Made by a program: the position numbers and the translations under genes
The notes under the pieces: model-generated
Database searches by the model: none
Told to the model about the DNA's origin: nothing
Seen by the model: only the letters and a program-made list of their open reading frames with translations
Assembly: GCA_002405805.1 (NCBI GenBank)
Contig: DHMN01000071.1
Location: 1 to 44,377, forward strand
From: Cyanobacteria bacterium UBA4641
Lineage (GTDB): Bacteria; Cyanobacteriota; Vampirovibrionia; Gastranaerophilales; Gastranaerophilaceae
Length of the DNA: 44,377 bases
Direction: 5' to 3'
In this document: in pieces, positions 1 to 8,784 of the stretch
How positions within the stretch are numbered: position 1 is the stretch's first letter
How the letters are laid out: each line of letters starts with the position of its first letter

Positions 1-130
1 CCGCAGTTCAGCATGACTAAAATCAAATGGATAGACCCTGAATCTACGCAGTCACATAAAATGTGACTCCACTTCGTTTCGCACTCTGCTTGACTTATTA
101 CTCATCGTAATGACATAACTTCTTATCTAG
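1..130. repeat. Degenerate palindromic intergenic repeat
   Basis: This gene-free stretch reads, on the minus strand, from GTCATTACGATGAG at about 114 down to GTCATGCTGAACTG at about 17-4. It contains a perfect 7-bp inverted repeat GTCACAT/ATGTGAC (51-57 with 61-67, 3-nt loop). The GTCATGCTGAACTG end resembles the repeat at 44308, so I treat it as a diverged member of the palindromic repeats found elsewhere in this window. A second small hairpin (CTCGAT/ATCGAG, 141-146 with 153-158) lies just past the stop of the HD gene and may end its transcript. No coding potential was recognised. Confidence 0.5.
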
Positions 131-161
131 CCCTCTTGACCTCGATTGTATCATCGAGAGT

Positions 162-968
162 CTACAAATAACATTTTCTTGGTTCGCCGGCAACACCTGC
201 ATACAATTCAACAAACTGTTTGGCAGGGCTTGCATCAATTTTTTGCAACAAAACTTCTTCAATTTGGAAAAATCCGACATCGCCTGACATTTCAATATCA
301 ATCTTGATTGGCTTTCTTTCACCCTTGTGAATAGAAATTCTATTAATTGCATTTGCAGAATATTTATGAATATCACCAACCTTTGGAGTTGTATTTATTG
401 CCATAGGGATTCTTGCACGCCCTTTTGTCATATCACAACCATCCGCGATTAAGATAATACCTGCCTCAATTGAATGGATTTTTCTTGATGACATGTGTCC
501 GACAATTGCCTCTGTCGCAACAGCCTTGATAATCACCCTTCTATGCAAATCATCAGGAAACAAATGCATCAATGTGCGCTCAATAATCGGTTGTGCCAAA
601 AGTGCTGACATTTCTTCGTGCCCCTGACGTCCGATTGCCATCCCCAAATCGTGCATCATGCCTGCCATAATAACAGCACACATACTATCTTCAAAAGTTC
701 CGATTTCTTCTTGTTCAAGAGAAGTTTTGATGCCGAAATCATGTAAAATATTCAACATTTTGATAGCATTGCCGACAACCTGTCTCATGTGAACAGGGCC
801 GTGGTCATTATAGCCAAGTCTTCTGATTGAAACATTGTTTGCATATTCTTGCATTTCCTGCAATTCTGCATCCCCAAATAAATATTTCACAAGTTCCAGT
901 GATTTTGGGTGATTTTTTAATCTATCTAAAATTTTGGTTTCGGTTGCAACTTCTTTAACTGATTTCAT
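162..968 (-). CDS. HD-domain metal-dependent phosphohydrolase
   Basis: A 268-residue soluble protein. I start it at the ATG at 968 because MKSVKEVATE begins the conserved body; the 20 residues upstream are basic and look like untranslated leader. HD-superfamily signatures are visible: His56 and His60 in NDHGPVH, the His-Asp doublet at 106-107 in MMHDLG, and a later His117. A conserved ADGCDMTKGRARIP stretch lies in the C-terminal half. HD proteins are metal-dependent phosphohydrolases, often acting on nucleotides, but the substrate cannot be told from the sequence. There is no signal peptide or membrane segment. It diverges from the PHP gene across a gap of about 115 bp holding a TATAAT-like element on the minus strand. 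Family is fairly certain, function is not. Confidence 0.8.
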   Translation of the reverse strand: MKSVKEVATETKILDRLKNHPKSLELVKYLFGDAELQEMQEYANNVSIRRLGYNDHGPVHMRQVVGNAIKMLNILHDFGIKTSLEQEEIGTFEDSMCAVIMAGMMHDLGMAIGRQGHEEMSALLAQPIIERTLMHLFPDDLHRRVIIKAVATEAIVGHMSSRKIHSIEAGIILIADGCDMTKGRARIPMAINTTPKVGDIHKYSANAINRISIHKGERKPIKIDIEMSGDVGFFQIEEVLLQKIDASPAKQFVELYAGVAGEPRKCYL

Positions 969-1067
969 AATTTCAACTCTTTTCTGTTTATATCTTCTCT
1001 TAATTATATGATAACGCATAATCTGCAAAAAGTTAAGCCTTTATTGTTAATGATTGCGAAAATGTTT

Positions 1068-1084
1068 TGTGCTAATATTTGTTT
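1068..1084 (+). promoter_or_regulatory. Extended -10 promoter of the PHP gene
   Basis: TGTGCTAATAT at 1068-1078 matches an extended -10 (TGn plus TAATAT). Only six bases separate the hexamer from the ATG at 1085, so transcription would begin at or next to the start codon. No Shine-Dalgarno sequence fits in that space. The same arrangement occurs at 41011. Confidence 0.55.
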
Positions 1085-1924
1085 ATGGAACGAGCAGATT
1101 TACATTTACACAGCAACTTTTCAGACGGAAGTGATTCGGTTGAAACTCTTGTTAAAAATGTCAAACAAGAGGGAATCTCCGTTTTTGCATTGACTGACCA
1201 TGATACAATTGCAGGCTGCAATGAAATTAAAAAATACATCACAGATGACATAAAATTTATTTCAGGTACGGAATTAACCTGTCTTGCAGATACCGTAAAG
1301 TGCCACATTTTGGGTTACAACTGCAATCCTGACGATGAAACTTTAACAAAATTGATTCAAAAAGGCAAACAATTGCGCCGAAACAAACTTGATAAACGTA
1401 TTCAGTATCTGTCAGATATTTGGAATATAAATTTGACTCAAGACGAACTTGATTGGCTGTATTCGCGCAACAGTGTCGTAAAAATCCATATTGGAAACAT
1501 ATTGGTCGACCGTGGACTAGCGGATAACAATATCACTGCAATGAGGAAATACCTCGACGGTTGTCAAACCGGAAACACAAGATTTGACGGCGATGAAGGA
1601 ATTTCTGCAATTGTAGCATCAGGCGGAATCCCTGTTTGGGCGCACCCGCTGGGTGGAGAAGGCGAAGAGCACCTCAAAGCCGATGAATTTATGAAAAAGC
1701 TTGAAATTATGGAGCGATTTGGAATTCAAGGACTTGAATGTTATTATTCTAGGTATTCAAAAGAGGAGTCTGATTTTCTTGTTGATGTTGCGAAAAAACA
1801 CAAACTCTTAATTTCCGGTGGAAGTGATTATCACGGCAAAAATAAAACCGTAAAACTCGGACAATTAAATACTGAAGGAATAAATATTCCCAAGAAAAAT
1901 TTGACAATTTTATCTGCAATTTAA
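1085..1924 (+). CDS. PHP-domain phosphoesterase (YciV/TrpH-like)
   Basis: A 279-residue cytosolic protein of the PHP family, close to the YciV/TrpH group of 5'-3' exonucleases and 3',5'-nucleoside bisphosphate phosphatases. The metal-binding motifs appear in order: ADLHLHSNFSDGSD at 4-17 (His7, His9), ALTDHDTIAGC at 35-45, GTELTC, HILGY, PVWAHPLGGEG, and a C-terminal GGSDYHG. The length is normal for single-domain PHP enzymes and far too short for a DNA polymerase III alpha subunit. A TTG two codons upstream (1079) is open, but the ATG at 1085 matches family starts. Activity on small nucleotides or RNA ends is inferred from the family. Confidence 0.85.
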   Translation: MERADLHLHSNFSDGSDSVETLVKNVKQEGISVFALTDHDTIAGCNEIKKYITDDIKFISGTELTCLADTVKCHILGYNCNPDDETLTKLIQKGKQLRRNKLDKRIQYLSDIWNINLTQDELDWLYSRNSVVKIHIGNILVDRGLADNNITAMRKYLDGCQTGNTRFDGDEGISAIVASGGIPVWAHPLGGEGEEHLKADEFMKKLEIMERFGIQGLECYYSRYSKEESDFLVDVAKKHKLLISGGSDYHGKNKTVKLGQLNTEGINIPKKNLTILSAI

Positions 1925-1953
1925 AATTTGGATAAAAAAGTTTTTATTAAGAA

Positions 1954-1984
1954 AGCGCGTGGGTTTTATTAAAACCCACGCGCT
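1954..1984. terminator. Hairpin between convergent PHP gene and nusA
   Basis: A perfect 14-bp stem (1954-1967 with 1971-1984) with a 3-nt loop, GC-rich at its base, lies between the ends of two convergent genes. There is no strong T-run on the plus side; on the minus strand the following bases are moderately T-rich. It probably serves as a shared or nusA-side terminator. Confidence 0.7.
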
Positions 1985-2010
1985 ACTTATTCTATCCGAC
2001 AATCAAAGAA

Positions 2011-3261
2011 CTATTCTTCAACTTGTTCTTCTGAAATCCCACCATCTTCGATGTCATTTTCATCCAAAGCTTGTTGATTCATTTCTTCTTCGATTTCTTC
2101 TTGCAATTCTTCTGAATCAACAGCGTTATCAACTTCTGATTCAGCATCCTCTGCTTGGTCTTCATATTCGTAGTTATTGATATTTTGATTTTCAGCTTGT
2201 TCCATTTGAGAAACTGATTTGATATCAATCTTCCAACCGGTCAATTTGTGAGCAAGTCTTACGTTTTGACCTTCACGACCGATAGCAAGACTCAATTGGT
2301 CGTCAGGAACTACAACCAATGCCTCGTGATTGTATTCATCATCAGCCATAATATCAACTGATACAACTCTAGCAGGAGACAATGCGTTTACAATGTATTC
2401 AACAGGGTCTTCTGAATATCTTACGATATCGATTTTTTCGTTTTTCAATTCGCTTACGATAGTTTGGATTCTGCTACCTCTAGGCCCGATACAAGCTCCA
2501 ACAGAATCTACTTCAGGGTCATTTGACCATACAGCGATTTTTGTTCTGTAGCCTGCCTCACGAGAAATTGATTTAATTTCTACAATACCGTCTTCGATTT
2601 CAGGAACTTCAAGTTCAAATAATTCTCTAACGATTTCAGCATGACCGTGAGAAACGATTACTTGAGGTAATCTTGTTGTTTCTTTAACGTTTAGAACAAA
2701 TACTCTGATTCTGTTACCAGGTTTGTAGTATTCTCCAGGGATTTGTTCTTTTCTTGGCATAACCGCATCTGTTTTACCGATATTTACGATAACGTTTCTT
2801 CTATCGTCAACTTTTTGGATAATACCTGTAATCAAAGTACCTTTCTTTTCCATAAATTCGTTAAGAACAAGATTTCTTTCAGCCTCACGAATTCTTTGAG
2901 TCAAAACTTGGTTTGCTGCTTGAGCGGCAATTCTGCCAAATTGGTCAGGAGTAACTTCTAATTTAACTTCATCACCCAATTCAACTGATTCATCAATTTC
3001 TTTAGCCTCAGCTAGAGAAATTTCGTTATCAGGGTCTTCTACAGAATCTACAACGGTTTTACCTTTGAAAATACCGATTTCTCCTGATTGTTCATCCAAA
3101 TATGCCTCAACATTTTCAACTTCTTTAATTCTCAAGTGTTTTTTATAAGCTGCAACCATTGCATCGCATAAAGAAGAAATTACGACATCTTTAGAAATGC
3201 CTTTTTCTCTTTCTAATTCTTCAAAAACTTCATTTAAGTTTCCTGCTCCGATTTTAATCAT
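2011..3261 (-). CDS. nusA: Transcription elongation/termination factor NusA
   Basis: A 416-residue NusA. The N-terminal RNA polymerase-binding domain covers about 1-130. An S1 RNA-binding domain follows (about 135-200, with GIIQKVDDRRNVIVNIG). Then come two KH domains, carrying IGPRGSRI near 255 and AIGREGQNVRLAHK near 330. The last 50 residues are a strongly acidic, Asp/Glu/Gln-rich tail. NusA binds RNA polymerase and nascent RNA and modulates pausing, termination and antitermination. It lies downstream of rimP as in most bacteria. The usual ylxR-infB-rbfA genes do not follow: the cluster ends here at a hairpin against a convergent gene. Confidence 0.97.
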   Translation of the reverse strand: MIKIGAGNLNEVFEELEREKGISKDVVISSLCDAMVAAYKKHLRIKEVENVEAYLDEQSGEIGIFKGKTVVDSVEDPDNEISLAEAKEIDESVELGDEVKLEVTPDQFGRIAAQAANQVLTQRIREAERNLVLNEFMEKKGTLITGIIQKVDDRRNVIVNIGKTDAVMPRKEQIPGEYYKPGNRIRVFVLNVKETTRLPQVIVSHGHAEIVRELFELEVPEIEDGIVEIKSISREAGYRTKIAVWSNDPEVDSVGACIGPRGSRIQTIVSELKNEKIDIVRYSEDPVEYIVNALSPARVVSVDIMADDEYNHEALVVVPDDQLSLAIGREGQNVRLAHKLTGWKIDIKSVSQMEQAENQNINNYEYEDQAEDAESEVDNAVDSEELQEEIEEEMNQQALDENDIEDGGISEEQVEE

Positions 3262-3378
3262 TGTGTTTTATACCTTTCTGCCTATAATTGGCGATTGTTA
3301 TGTTCTTTATTTAAAGTTACTGCGTTACTGAGGCTCTGAGGCGCTAAGTATTTACAAAATGTCCCCTGCCGCTATTGC

Positions 3379-3861
3379 CTAATCAATATATAACTTTGCT
3401 GATTGAATATTTGATTTTGGAATTTGGAGTTCTGTACCATCATCAAAACGGAAGAATTTCAAACCTTCGTTAGGGTCATAGTCAAGGATTTCACCTTTAA
3501 AGATTTTTTCTGTCTCCCCTTCCAGCGGTTCTTTCAGCTTGATACTGATTCTTTTGCCTTTAAAGATAACAAATTCTTTTTCTGACTTGAATTTACGCTC
3601 TAACCCCGGTGAAGATACTTCTAAATAGTATTTAACAGGGATAAGTTCATCCAAAAAGCCTTCCAAACTTCTTGTAACATTTTCGCAATCATCAAGAGTG
3701 ATGTTGCGTTCTTTTGAATACAAGAAAATTCTCAAATACCAACGGTGATTTTCTTTAGAAAAATCAATTTCGATAGGAATTAGGTTGAAACGCATTGCGG
3801 TATTTTCGATTAGTGGTGTGATTGCGCTCAAAACTTCCAATCTGTTAATATCTTGTTTCAT
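3379..3861 (-). CDS. rimP: Ribosome maturation factor RimP
   Basis: A 160-residue RimP/YlxS family protein that helps assemble the 30S ribosomal subunit. The conserved stretch YYLEVSSPGLERKF is near the middle (about 98-111), preceded by LDDCENVTRSLEGFLDE, both typical of the N-terminal domain. An SH3-like C-terminal domain contains FKGEILDYDPNEG. It is first in the rimP-nusA pair, with 117 bp between the genes; that gap holds the direct repeat TGAGGC-TC-TGAGGC but no gene. A strong terminator upstream (3925-3953) isolates it from the coiled-coil gene, so its promoter should lie between 3862 and 3925. Confidence 0.95.
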   Translation of the reverse strand: MKQDINRLEVLSAITPLIENTAMRFNLIPIEIDFSKENHRWYLRIFLYSKERNITLDDCENVTRSLEGFLDELIPVKYYLEVSSPGLERKFKSEKEFVIFKGKRISIKLKEPLEGETEKIFKGEILDYDPNEGLKFFRFDDGTELQIPKSNIQSAKLYID

Positions 3862-3924
3862 TGTTCCTACCTTTCACCTTTCCATATTGCAATACTAACT
3901 GACAACACACTTGCTTATTAGTGA

Positions 3925-3953
3925 AAAAAAGAACGGGGTAACCGTTCTTTTTT
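3925..3953 (-). terminator. Rho-independent terminator
   Basis: A 12-bp stem AAAAAAGAACGG/CCGTTCTTTTTT with a 5-nt loop (GGTAA). Read leftward, the run of T follows the GC-rich part, as in an intrinsic terminator. It ends the coiled-coil gene at 4027-5763 and separates it from rimP. Confidence 0.85.
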
Positions 3954-4026
3954 CGTTTGCAATACTGCTTGCTGTCTATATTGTAATATACATGTTTTGA
4001 AATGTAAAGTGTTTGTAAAGCTTTGG

Positions 4027-5763
4027 TTAAGCAGAAACACCAACGGCCTTTTCAAAATCTTCTTTGCTAATCAATTGACCATCTCTGGCATATACTGTAT
4101 TATTTGTTGTTGGGTTTGTTCCCATATAATAACGTTGTCCGTTTACAGTTTTAAATGGAGCTTTTTTAGTTAAAACATTAGATACGTATGTTTGGTCAAC
4201 GAGAGCAGTCTTAGAATCTCTGTTATTTAAAGCATTAGTTACTTTATCATTTGTTCTATCTATTTTATTAGACAATCTGCGCTCTCTTGCGGTGTCAACT
4301 TCTCCATGGATATTACTTTCTCTGGTGTTGTTTTTAGCAATACCTTTTGATGCTTTTGTATCATTTTTTTGCCAATCTTTTTGTTCTTGGTTTTCTAGTT
4401 TTGTTAATCTTTCTTTTTGTTTTTCAATTTCTGATTGTAAAGTTTTTACATCTTGTTGATGAGCTTTTAATTTTTCAATTTTGCCATTTGCATCATTAAG
4501 GTCTTGTTCAGCCTTGTCTAATTTTTGTTCAGCCTTTTCTAAATCTTCTTTTGCAAATTGTTCTTTTTCTTTAGCTTGGTCTAAACCTTTTTGAGCAGTT
4601 TGTAAATCTTTTTCAGCAGCATCTACTGCAGATTTTTTGTCACCCAATGCTTCATAAGCTTTATCTTTTTCGGTTTTGGCTTTCTCTTCTGCTTTTGTAG
4701 CAGTATCATAAGCATTTTTAGCATCTGTTTCGGCTTTTACAGCTTCATCATATTTAGCTTTTGCTTTATCAGCTGCATCTTGAGCTTTCTTATATGCAGG
4801 GTTTTCAACTTGATTACCATTAGCATCTGTAATTGTTTTTGGAGTTGAATCAGCAATAGATTTAGCTGAACTATAAGCAGCAGATGCATCCATTTTTGTT
4901 TGAGTAGCTGCACTGAATTTTACACCTGCATCTTGAGCTGCATCATGAGCTTTTGTCCAATTTGCAGTTGCTTTACCATAATTTGAATCTGCTTGTTGAA
5001 GAGCATTTTGTTTACTATCACGAACTCTTTCTTTCGCTGTTGTTGTATTTTTAGCATTAGATAATGCTTGTGTACTCTTAGTTACACCATCCTTAGATGT
5101 AGATACACCTTGTTCTAATGAGCTAACTTGATTTTGAGCTTGTGATGCAGCTGATTCAAGTGAACTTGTTTGAGAATTTAATGCACTCAATTGAGTTTCA
5201 GCAGAACCAATCGCAGTTCTAAGTGAGGCAGAATCAGTTGCACCTTGCATGCTTGAAATTGCACCTGATGCTGATGATGAATTTAATGAGACACTACGAT
5301 TATTACCACCTGACAAGATTTGGTCAAGTTGTTTAGTGCTTGATTGTGTTTGAACTTTTTCACCACCACCAAGGATTCCTGTTTGATTCAACAAGCTGAA
5401 TACTCCACGTCCAAGAACTTGTCCTGTCATCATGGATTTGCTCATGCCATTTTGAACATTGTATTGAACTTTGTTGCTGCCTGATGAAACATAGCTTGCA
5501 TTTGATGGGGTGTATGTTCTTGAATTTGCTGCAGCTCTAACACCTTGATAATTTGCTTTGTGCCTGTTTTTAACATTATTTACACCGGCAGTAAAGTGGA
5601 ATTTGTTTGAATTATTTACACTAAATATTGATGATTTTGAGGCAGCAGAAGAGTTAGCCAAATTTTTAGTGGCTTGAGATGCAATACCGCTAGACTTTTT
5701 GTTAGCACCGGATACACCGCTGCCAAAGCCTGCTCTATTCAGTTTATTCAATTCAACTGACAT
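4027..5763 (-). CDS. Large coiled-coil protein of unknown function
   Basis: A 578-residue protein I do not recognise. I start it at the ATG at 5763 (MSVELNKLNR), which has a GAGAG-type ribosome site eight bases upstream; a longer reading to 5823 adds only an unlikely lysine-rich leader. Residues 1-160 are Ser/Asn/Gly/Thr-rich with FTAGVNNVKNRHKANYQG. Residues about 165-490 are Ala/Lys/Glu/Gln-rich with heptad character (for example KAEQKLDKAEQDLNDAN), giving a long coiled coil interrupted near 310-325 by TITDANGNQVENP. The last 60 residues are a compact conserved-looking cap (KTVNGQRYYMGTNPTT, YARDGQLISKEDFEKAVG). There is no signal peptide, membrane segment or cell-wall anchor. It is transcribed alone. 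A structural or filament role is possible but only inferred. Confidence 0.8.
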   Translation of the reverse strand: MSVELNKLNRAGFGSGVSGANKKSSGIASQATKNLANSSAASKSSIFSVNNSNKFHFTAGVNNVKNRHKANYQGVRAAANSRTYTPSNASYVSSGSNKVQYNVQNGMSKSMMTGQVLGRGVFSLLNQTGILGGGEKVQTQSSTKQLDQILSGGNNRSVSLNSSSASGAISSMQGATDSASLRTAIGSAETQLSALNSQTSSLESAASQAQNQVSSLEQGVSTSKDGVTKSTQALSNAKNTTTAKERVRDSKQNALQQADSNYGKATANWTKAHDAAQDAGVKFSAATQTKMDASAAYSSAKSIADSTPKTITDANGNQVENPAYKKAQDAADKAKAKYDEAVKAETDAKNAYDTATKAEEKAKTEKDKAYEALGDKKSAVDAAEKDLQTAQKGLDQAKEKEQFAKEDLEKAEQKLDKAEQDLNDANGKIEKLKAHQQDVKTLQSEIEKQKERLTKLENQEQKDWQKNDTKASKGIAKNNTRESNIHGEVDTARERRLSNKIDRTNDKVTNALNNRDSKTALVDQTYVSNVLTKKAPFKTVNGQRYYMGTNPTTNNTVYARDGQLISKEDFEKAVGVSA

Positions 5764-5913
5764 AATTGTGCTCTCTTTTTTCTTCTTAAATATATAAAAA
5801 CATGAGAAAACGCCCGATTTCACATGCTTTCGACCTTGTTACATTTATTTACAATTAGGTTACAAGAAAAAATGCCGAGCTGAGCGGACTAAATTAAGTT
5901 TTTATAAAAACAT

Positions 5914-6070
5914 GTCATTCTGAATTTAGTTCGGAATCTTTTTAATAATCAGGATTTATCAATAGCAATATTTGCGAAATTATTAATTGGAAAAGATTCT
6001 GAATCAAGTTCAGAATGACATAGACCTTTTTGTGCTATTAGAGATTCCGAAACGAGTTCGGAATGGCTGT
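5914..6070. repeat. Palindromic repeat cluster, three hairpins
   Basis: Three related hairpins sit in the 340-bp gap between the coiled-coil gene and anmK. They are ATTCTGAA/TTCGGAAT (5917-5924 with 5930-5937), ATTCTGAA/TTCAGAAT (5996-6003 with 6009-6016) and ATTCCGAA/TTCGGAAT (6044-6051 with 6057-6064), each with a 5-nt loop. The first two are flanked by GTCA and TGAC and point toward each other, forming an inverted pair of about 107 bp. The rest of the gap (5764-5910) is AT-rich upstream sequence of the coiled-coil gene and holds no gene. Confidence 0.85.
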
Positions 6071-6103
6071 TATGTTTTTAACAATTCATGACAACACGTA
6101 ACC

Positions 6104-7231
6104 CTAATACGTAAACTTACCCATGACAACGCGTTTATTGGCGCCGGTGCAACATGGCAGATTATTCGGTATACCATAATAAGCGCAGTACCCCAACAAT
6201 GCAAAAGCCATAACTTCTTTAAAATTATTAGAAATTTCATAATCTTCGCAAGTCGTCAAATCAATATGTTTTGGCAAATATGTCCTTAACATTTTCATCA
6301 AAGTTTTGTTATAAGCCCCGCCACCGCAAATTACAGCCTCATGCAGTCCAACATTTGGGTAAATAAATCTTTCATAACTTTGCGCAATTGTTCGCGCAGT
6401 GAGCGCTGTCACTGTTGCAATTATATCTTTAGGGTCAGTAGGAGCGTATTTTAAAGCATTTTCGATATACTGTGTTGAAAAATATTCTCGCCCTGTGGAT
6501 TTTGGCGGTTCCATAAAGTAATATTCATCAGAGAGCAAACATTCTAACCAATTATCTGAAATTATTCCGCTTGCTGCGATTTCGCCATCTTTATCATAAG
6601 TTTTGCCAAAATATTTGCCCACGCAATAGTCAATCATTATGTTGCCTAAACCTGTATCAAATCCAAAGGTATCAAAGTCTTTTGAGACAACTGTAACATT
6701 AGAAATTCCACCAATATTTTGGATTGCAAAATTTTTACCTTTATTTTTGAACCACATTTCATCAGCAAAACAAACCAACGGCGCGCCTTGACCATTTTGC
6801 GCCATATCGGATTCTCTGAAATTTGAAATAGTTAAACATTCTGTTTCTTGTGCGATAACAGAACTTTCACCGATTTGAAGAGTGCTTTTCATGTTAACAT
6901 CGTCAATTTTTTCATCAAATGGATAATGAAAAATCGTTTGCCCATGGCTTGAGATAAAATCAGGTTTGCCAAATTCTGAAATAAGAACTTTTGCCGCATC
7001 CGCAAAACATTTACCGATTACAAAATTCATTTGACAAACATCTTTGATAGAACCTTCGCCACGAAACAATTGAAAAATTTTTGCCCTAATGTGCTCAGGA
7101 TATTTATAATTTATACCCTGAATAAGTTTTACACTTTTATCAGGAAAAACTTCACAAAGACCTGCATCAATACTGTCACATGATGTCCCTGACATCAAGG
7201 CTATAACTTTTTTAGACTCTAACTCTTCCAT
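6104..7231 (-). CDS. anmK: Anhydro-N-acetylmuramic acid kinase
   Basis: A 375-residue AnmK, of normal family length. It phosphorylates 1,6-anhydro-MurNAc while opening the anhydro ring, giving MurNAc-6-phosphate for cell-wall recycling. The hallmark N-terminal motif MSGTSCDSIDA is at 13-23. ASKHA-type kinase motifs follow: ISSHGQTIFHYP, QNIGGISNVTVV, GFDTGLGNIMID and VICGGGAYN. No Shine-Dalgarno sequence precedes the ATG. Instead TATGAT lies exactly six bases before it (7238-7243), suggesting a leaderless mRNA. It is monocistronic here, but nagZ, which supplies its substrate, is about 15 kb away in the same window. Confidence 0.95.
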   Translation of the reverse strand: MEELESKKVIALMSGTSCDSIDAGLCEVFPDKSVKLIQGINYKYPEHIRAKIFQLFRGEGSIKDVCQMNFVIGKCFADAAKVLISEFGKPDFISSHGQTIFHYPFDEKIDDVNMKSTLQIGESSVIAQETECLTISNFRESDMAQNGQGAPLVCFADEMWFKNKGKNFAIQNIGGISNVTVVSKDFDTFGFDTGLGNIMIDYCVGKYFGKTYDKDGEIAASGIISDNWLECLLSDEYYFMEPPKSTGREYFSTQYIENALKYAPTDPKDIIATVTALTARTIAQSYERFIYPNVGLHEAVICGGGAYNKTLMKMLRTYLPKHIDLTTCEDYEISNNFKEVMAFALLGYCAYYGIPNNLPCCTGANKRVVMGKFTY

Positions 7232-7393
7232 ATTTTTATCATATAAAAAAGCCTATACTTATGCAAGTAAAGGCTGATTAAAAGTTTACAACTATCCTTA
7301 CTAACTCTCTTCTAAAAAAGTCTGTGCTTTTCTCCCATTAATAAACTAGATATACAATAATTATTAAGATGTAAACTAAAAAATAATATATCC

Positions 7394-7590
7394 CTAATCA
7401 TACAGTTTTTCTATCCAAACCTCAATAAATCTCATTTCCCTTTTGGACTTTTTGCCATCACCTCTGTTTCTACTGTCCAACTAAACTTTTTATGTCTGAT
7501 GTTACTTTCTAAAAAGTAACTTTTTCCTTCCTCTATCCGGTAGCCTTGTTTTTCAATTCGGCTTTCTTTATGTACTCTACTGTAGACCTA
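7394..7590 (-). pseudogene. Decayed gene remnant with frameshift
   Basis: Within the 608-bp gap 7232-7839 the minus strand keeps protein-like sequence without a usable start. From 7587 down it reads in one frame through EKQGYRIEEGKSYFLESN and FSWTVETEVMAKSPKGK to a TGA at 7432-7434. It then continues in the next frame from 7435 as MRFIEVWIEKLYD to a TAG at 7394. Just upstream a third frame reads STVEYIKKAELKNK. The pieces join naturally if two frameshifts are assumed, so this is probably the 3' end of a dead gene. I do not recognise the family. The remainder of the gap is AT-rich, with a TTGACA at 7736-7741 upstream of the next gene. Confidence 0.45.
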
Positions 7591-7839
7591 AATCTAAAGG
7601 ATTACAAGTAAAATATTTTTATTATTTTTTTACATTTGACCATGCCCCTTGATTTAGTAAGAAAAAATTCGTGTTATAAAATCTTAATGAAGAAAATTTA
7701 ATGAAATCATGTAAAAATTTTTATAATTTTTATTTGACAATGAGAAATTACGGGTAAAATAAAAAGCATGCAAATTTTACAAATAGAATTTTCTGAAAGT
7801 TTGTGCTAGAGTGAATTGTAGTAATTTGAGAGTTGAAAA

Positions 7840-8784
7840 ATGAAAGAATTTTTAAAAACAAATACAGTTACTTATAATCTGATGTCATTTACCGGATTTA
7901 AGTCCCTACTCATATTTTCACTGTTATTAGACGGAGCAAAATCTTATAACGAATTGCAAGAAATTTTGGAAAATCATCCATATCTGCATGAGACTGTTTC
8001 TTTTGATACGCTTAGGATTTACCTAAATTCATTAAGAGAAATCGGTTGCAAAATCGTGAGAAAAAATGACAACGGAATTACGCGCTATGCAATAGATTCA
8101 CACCCTTTTGAATTAAAATTTGATGATAAACAAATTAAAAGTATTATAAAAATTTATAAGGCGATTTCTAAATCTATTGATGTTTCGGATTTGATATCTT
8201 TACAGCAATTTTTCGCTAAATTTTCAAATTATGTTACAAATGAAGATTTGAAAATTAAGTTGAAAAACATTTCACCATTAAATAATATTAACCCAAAATT
8301 GATAGAAAATTTAATGATGTATGCCAAGAATAATACCGAAATCACGGTTTATTACAATTCTAAAATTTCAGGTGCAAAAAATATTACAATTTTGGTTGAT
8401 AAATTGCACATAAATAACGGAAAATTATATGTCAGCGGAATGAATTCAGAATACGCGACATATTCAAGTTTTCTTGTTTCAAAAATAGAAAAAATTGTGA
8501 GCGTTAATTTAAAAAATAAAACTCTCCAATCTCCTGAAATCATTGTCGGATATGAATATACCAAAGATGAAAATGAAAATTTTGAAACATTGGATTGCGA
8601 AAAAATAATTCAAGAAGATAGAAATAAGTTAATTGTCGAAATTACTTCTAAGAACAAATTTGAACTTACTCAGCGAATTTTATTTCATTCTGCAAAATGT
8701 AAAGTATTGTACCCTGAAGATTTTCAATTACACATTATTTCAACACTAAAAAAAATGAAAGAGGAATACATTGGCAAGGAATAG
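7840..8784 (+). CDS. WYL-domain transcriptional regulator, first of pair
   Basis: A 314-residue protein resembling YafY/PafB-type WYL regulators. The N-terminal 85 residues look like a winged helix (SYNELQEIL, then SFDTLRIYLNSLREIGCKI). A helical linker follows, then a WYL-like beta-rich domain at about 165-235 (TEITVYYNSKISGAKN, LHINNGKLYVSGMNSE) and a WCX-like C-terminal part (LIVEITSKNKFELTQRIL). WYL proteins sense ligands or single-stranded DNA and control transcription, often in DNA damage or defence. The literal W-Y-L triad is not conserved here. The next gene, of the same family, overlaps its end by 14 bases. The pair resembles the PafB-PafC arrangement of actinobacteria, though direct orthology is not claimed. 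Codon use is AT-rich even for this window. Confidence 0.7.
   Translation: MKEFLKTNTVTYNLMSFTGFKSLLIFSLLLDGAKSYNELQEILENHPYLHETVSFDTLRIYLNSLREIGCKIVRKNDNGITRYAIDSHPFELKFDDKQIKSIIKIYKAISKSIDVSDLISLQQFFAKFSNYVTNEDLKIKLKNISPLNNINPKLIENLMMYAKNNTEITVYYNSKISGAKNITILVDKLHINNGKLYVSGMNSEYATYSSFLVSKIEKIVSVNLKNKTLQSPEIIVGYEYTKDENENFETLDCEKIIQEDRNKLIVEITSKNKFELTQRILFHSAKCKVLYPEDFQLHIISTLKKMKEEYIGKE

Noticed and set aside
1085..1924. PHP gene as a DNA polymerase PHP subunit or histidinol phosphatase.
   Set aside because: Length and the HPLGGEG and GGSDYHG motifs fit the YciV/TrpH group better, and no polymerase or histidine genes are adjacent.
7501..7526. Intrinsic terminator GTTACTTT/AAAGTAAC followed by TTTTT on the plus strand.
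   Set aside because: No plus-strand gene precedes it, and the hairpin lies inside the decayed minus-strand reading frame, so it is probably incidental.
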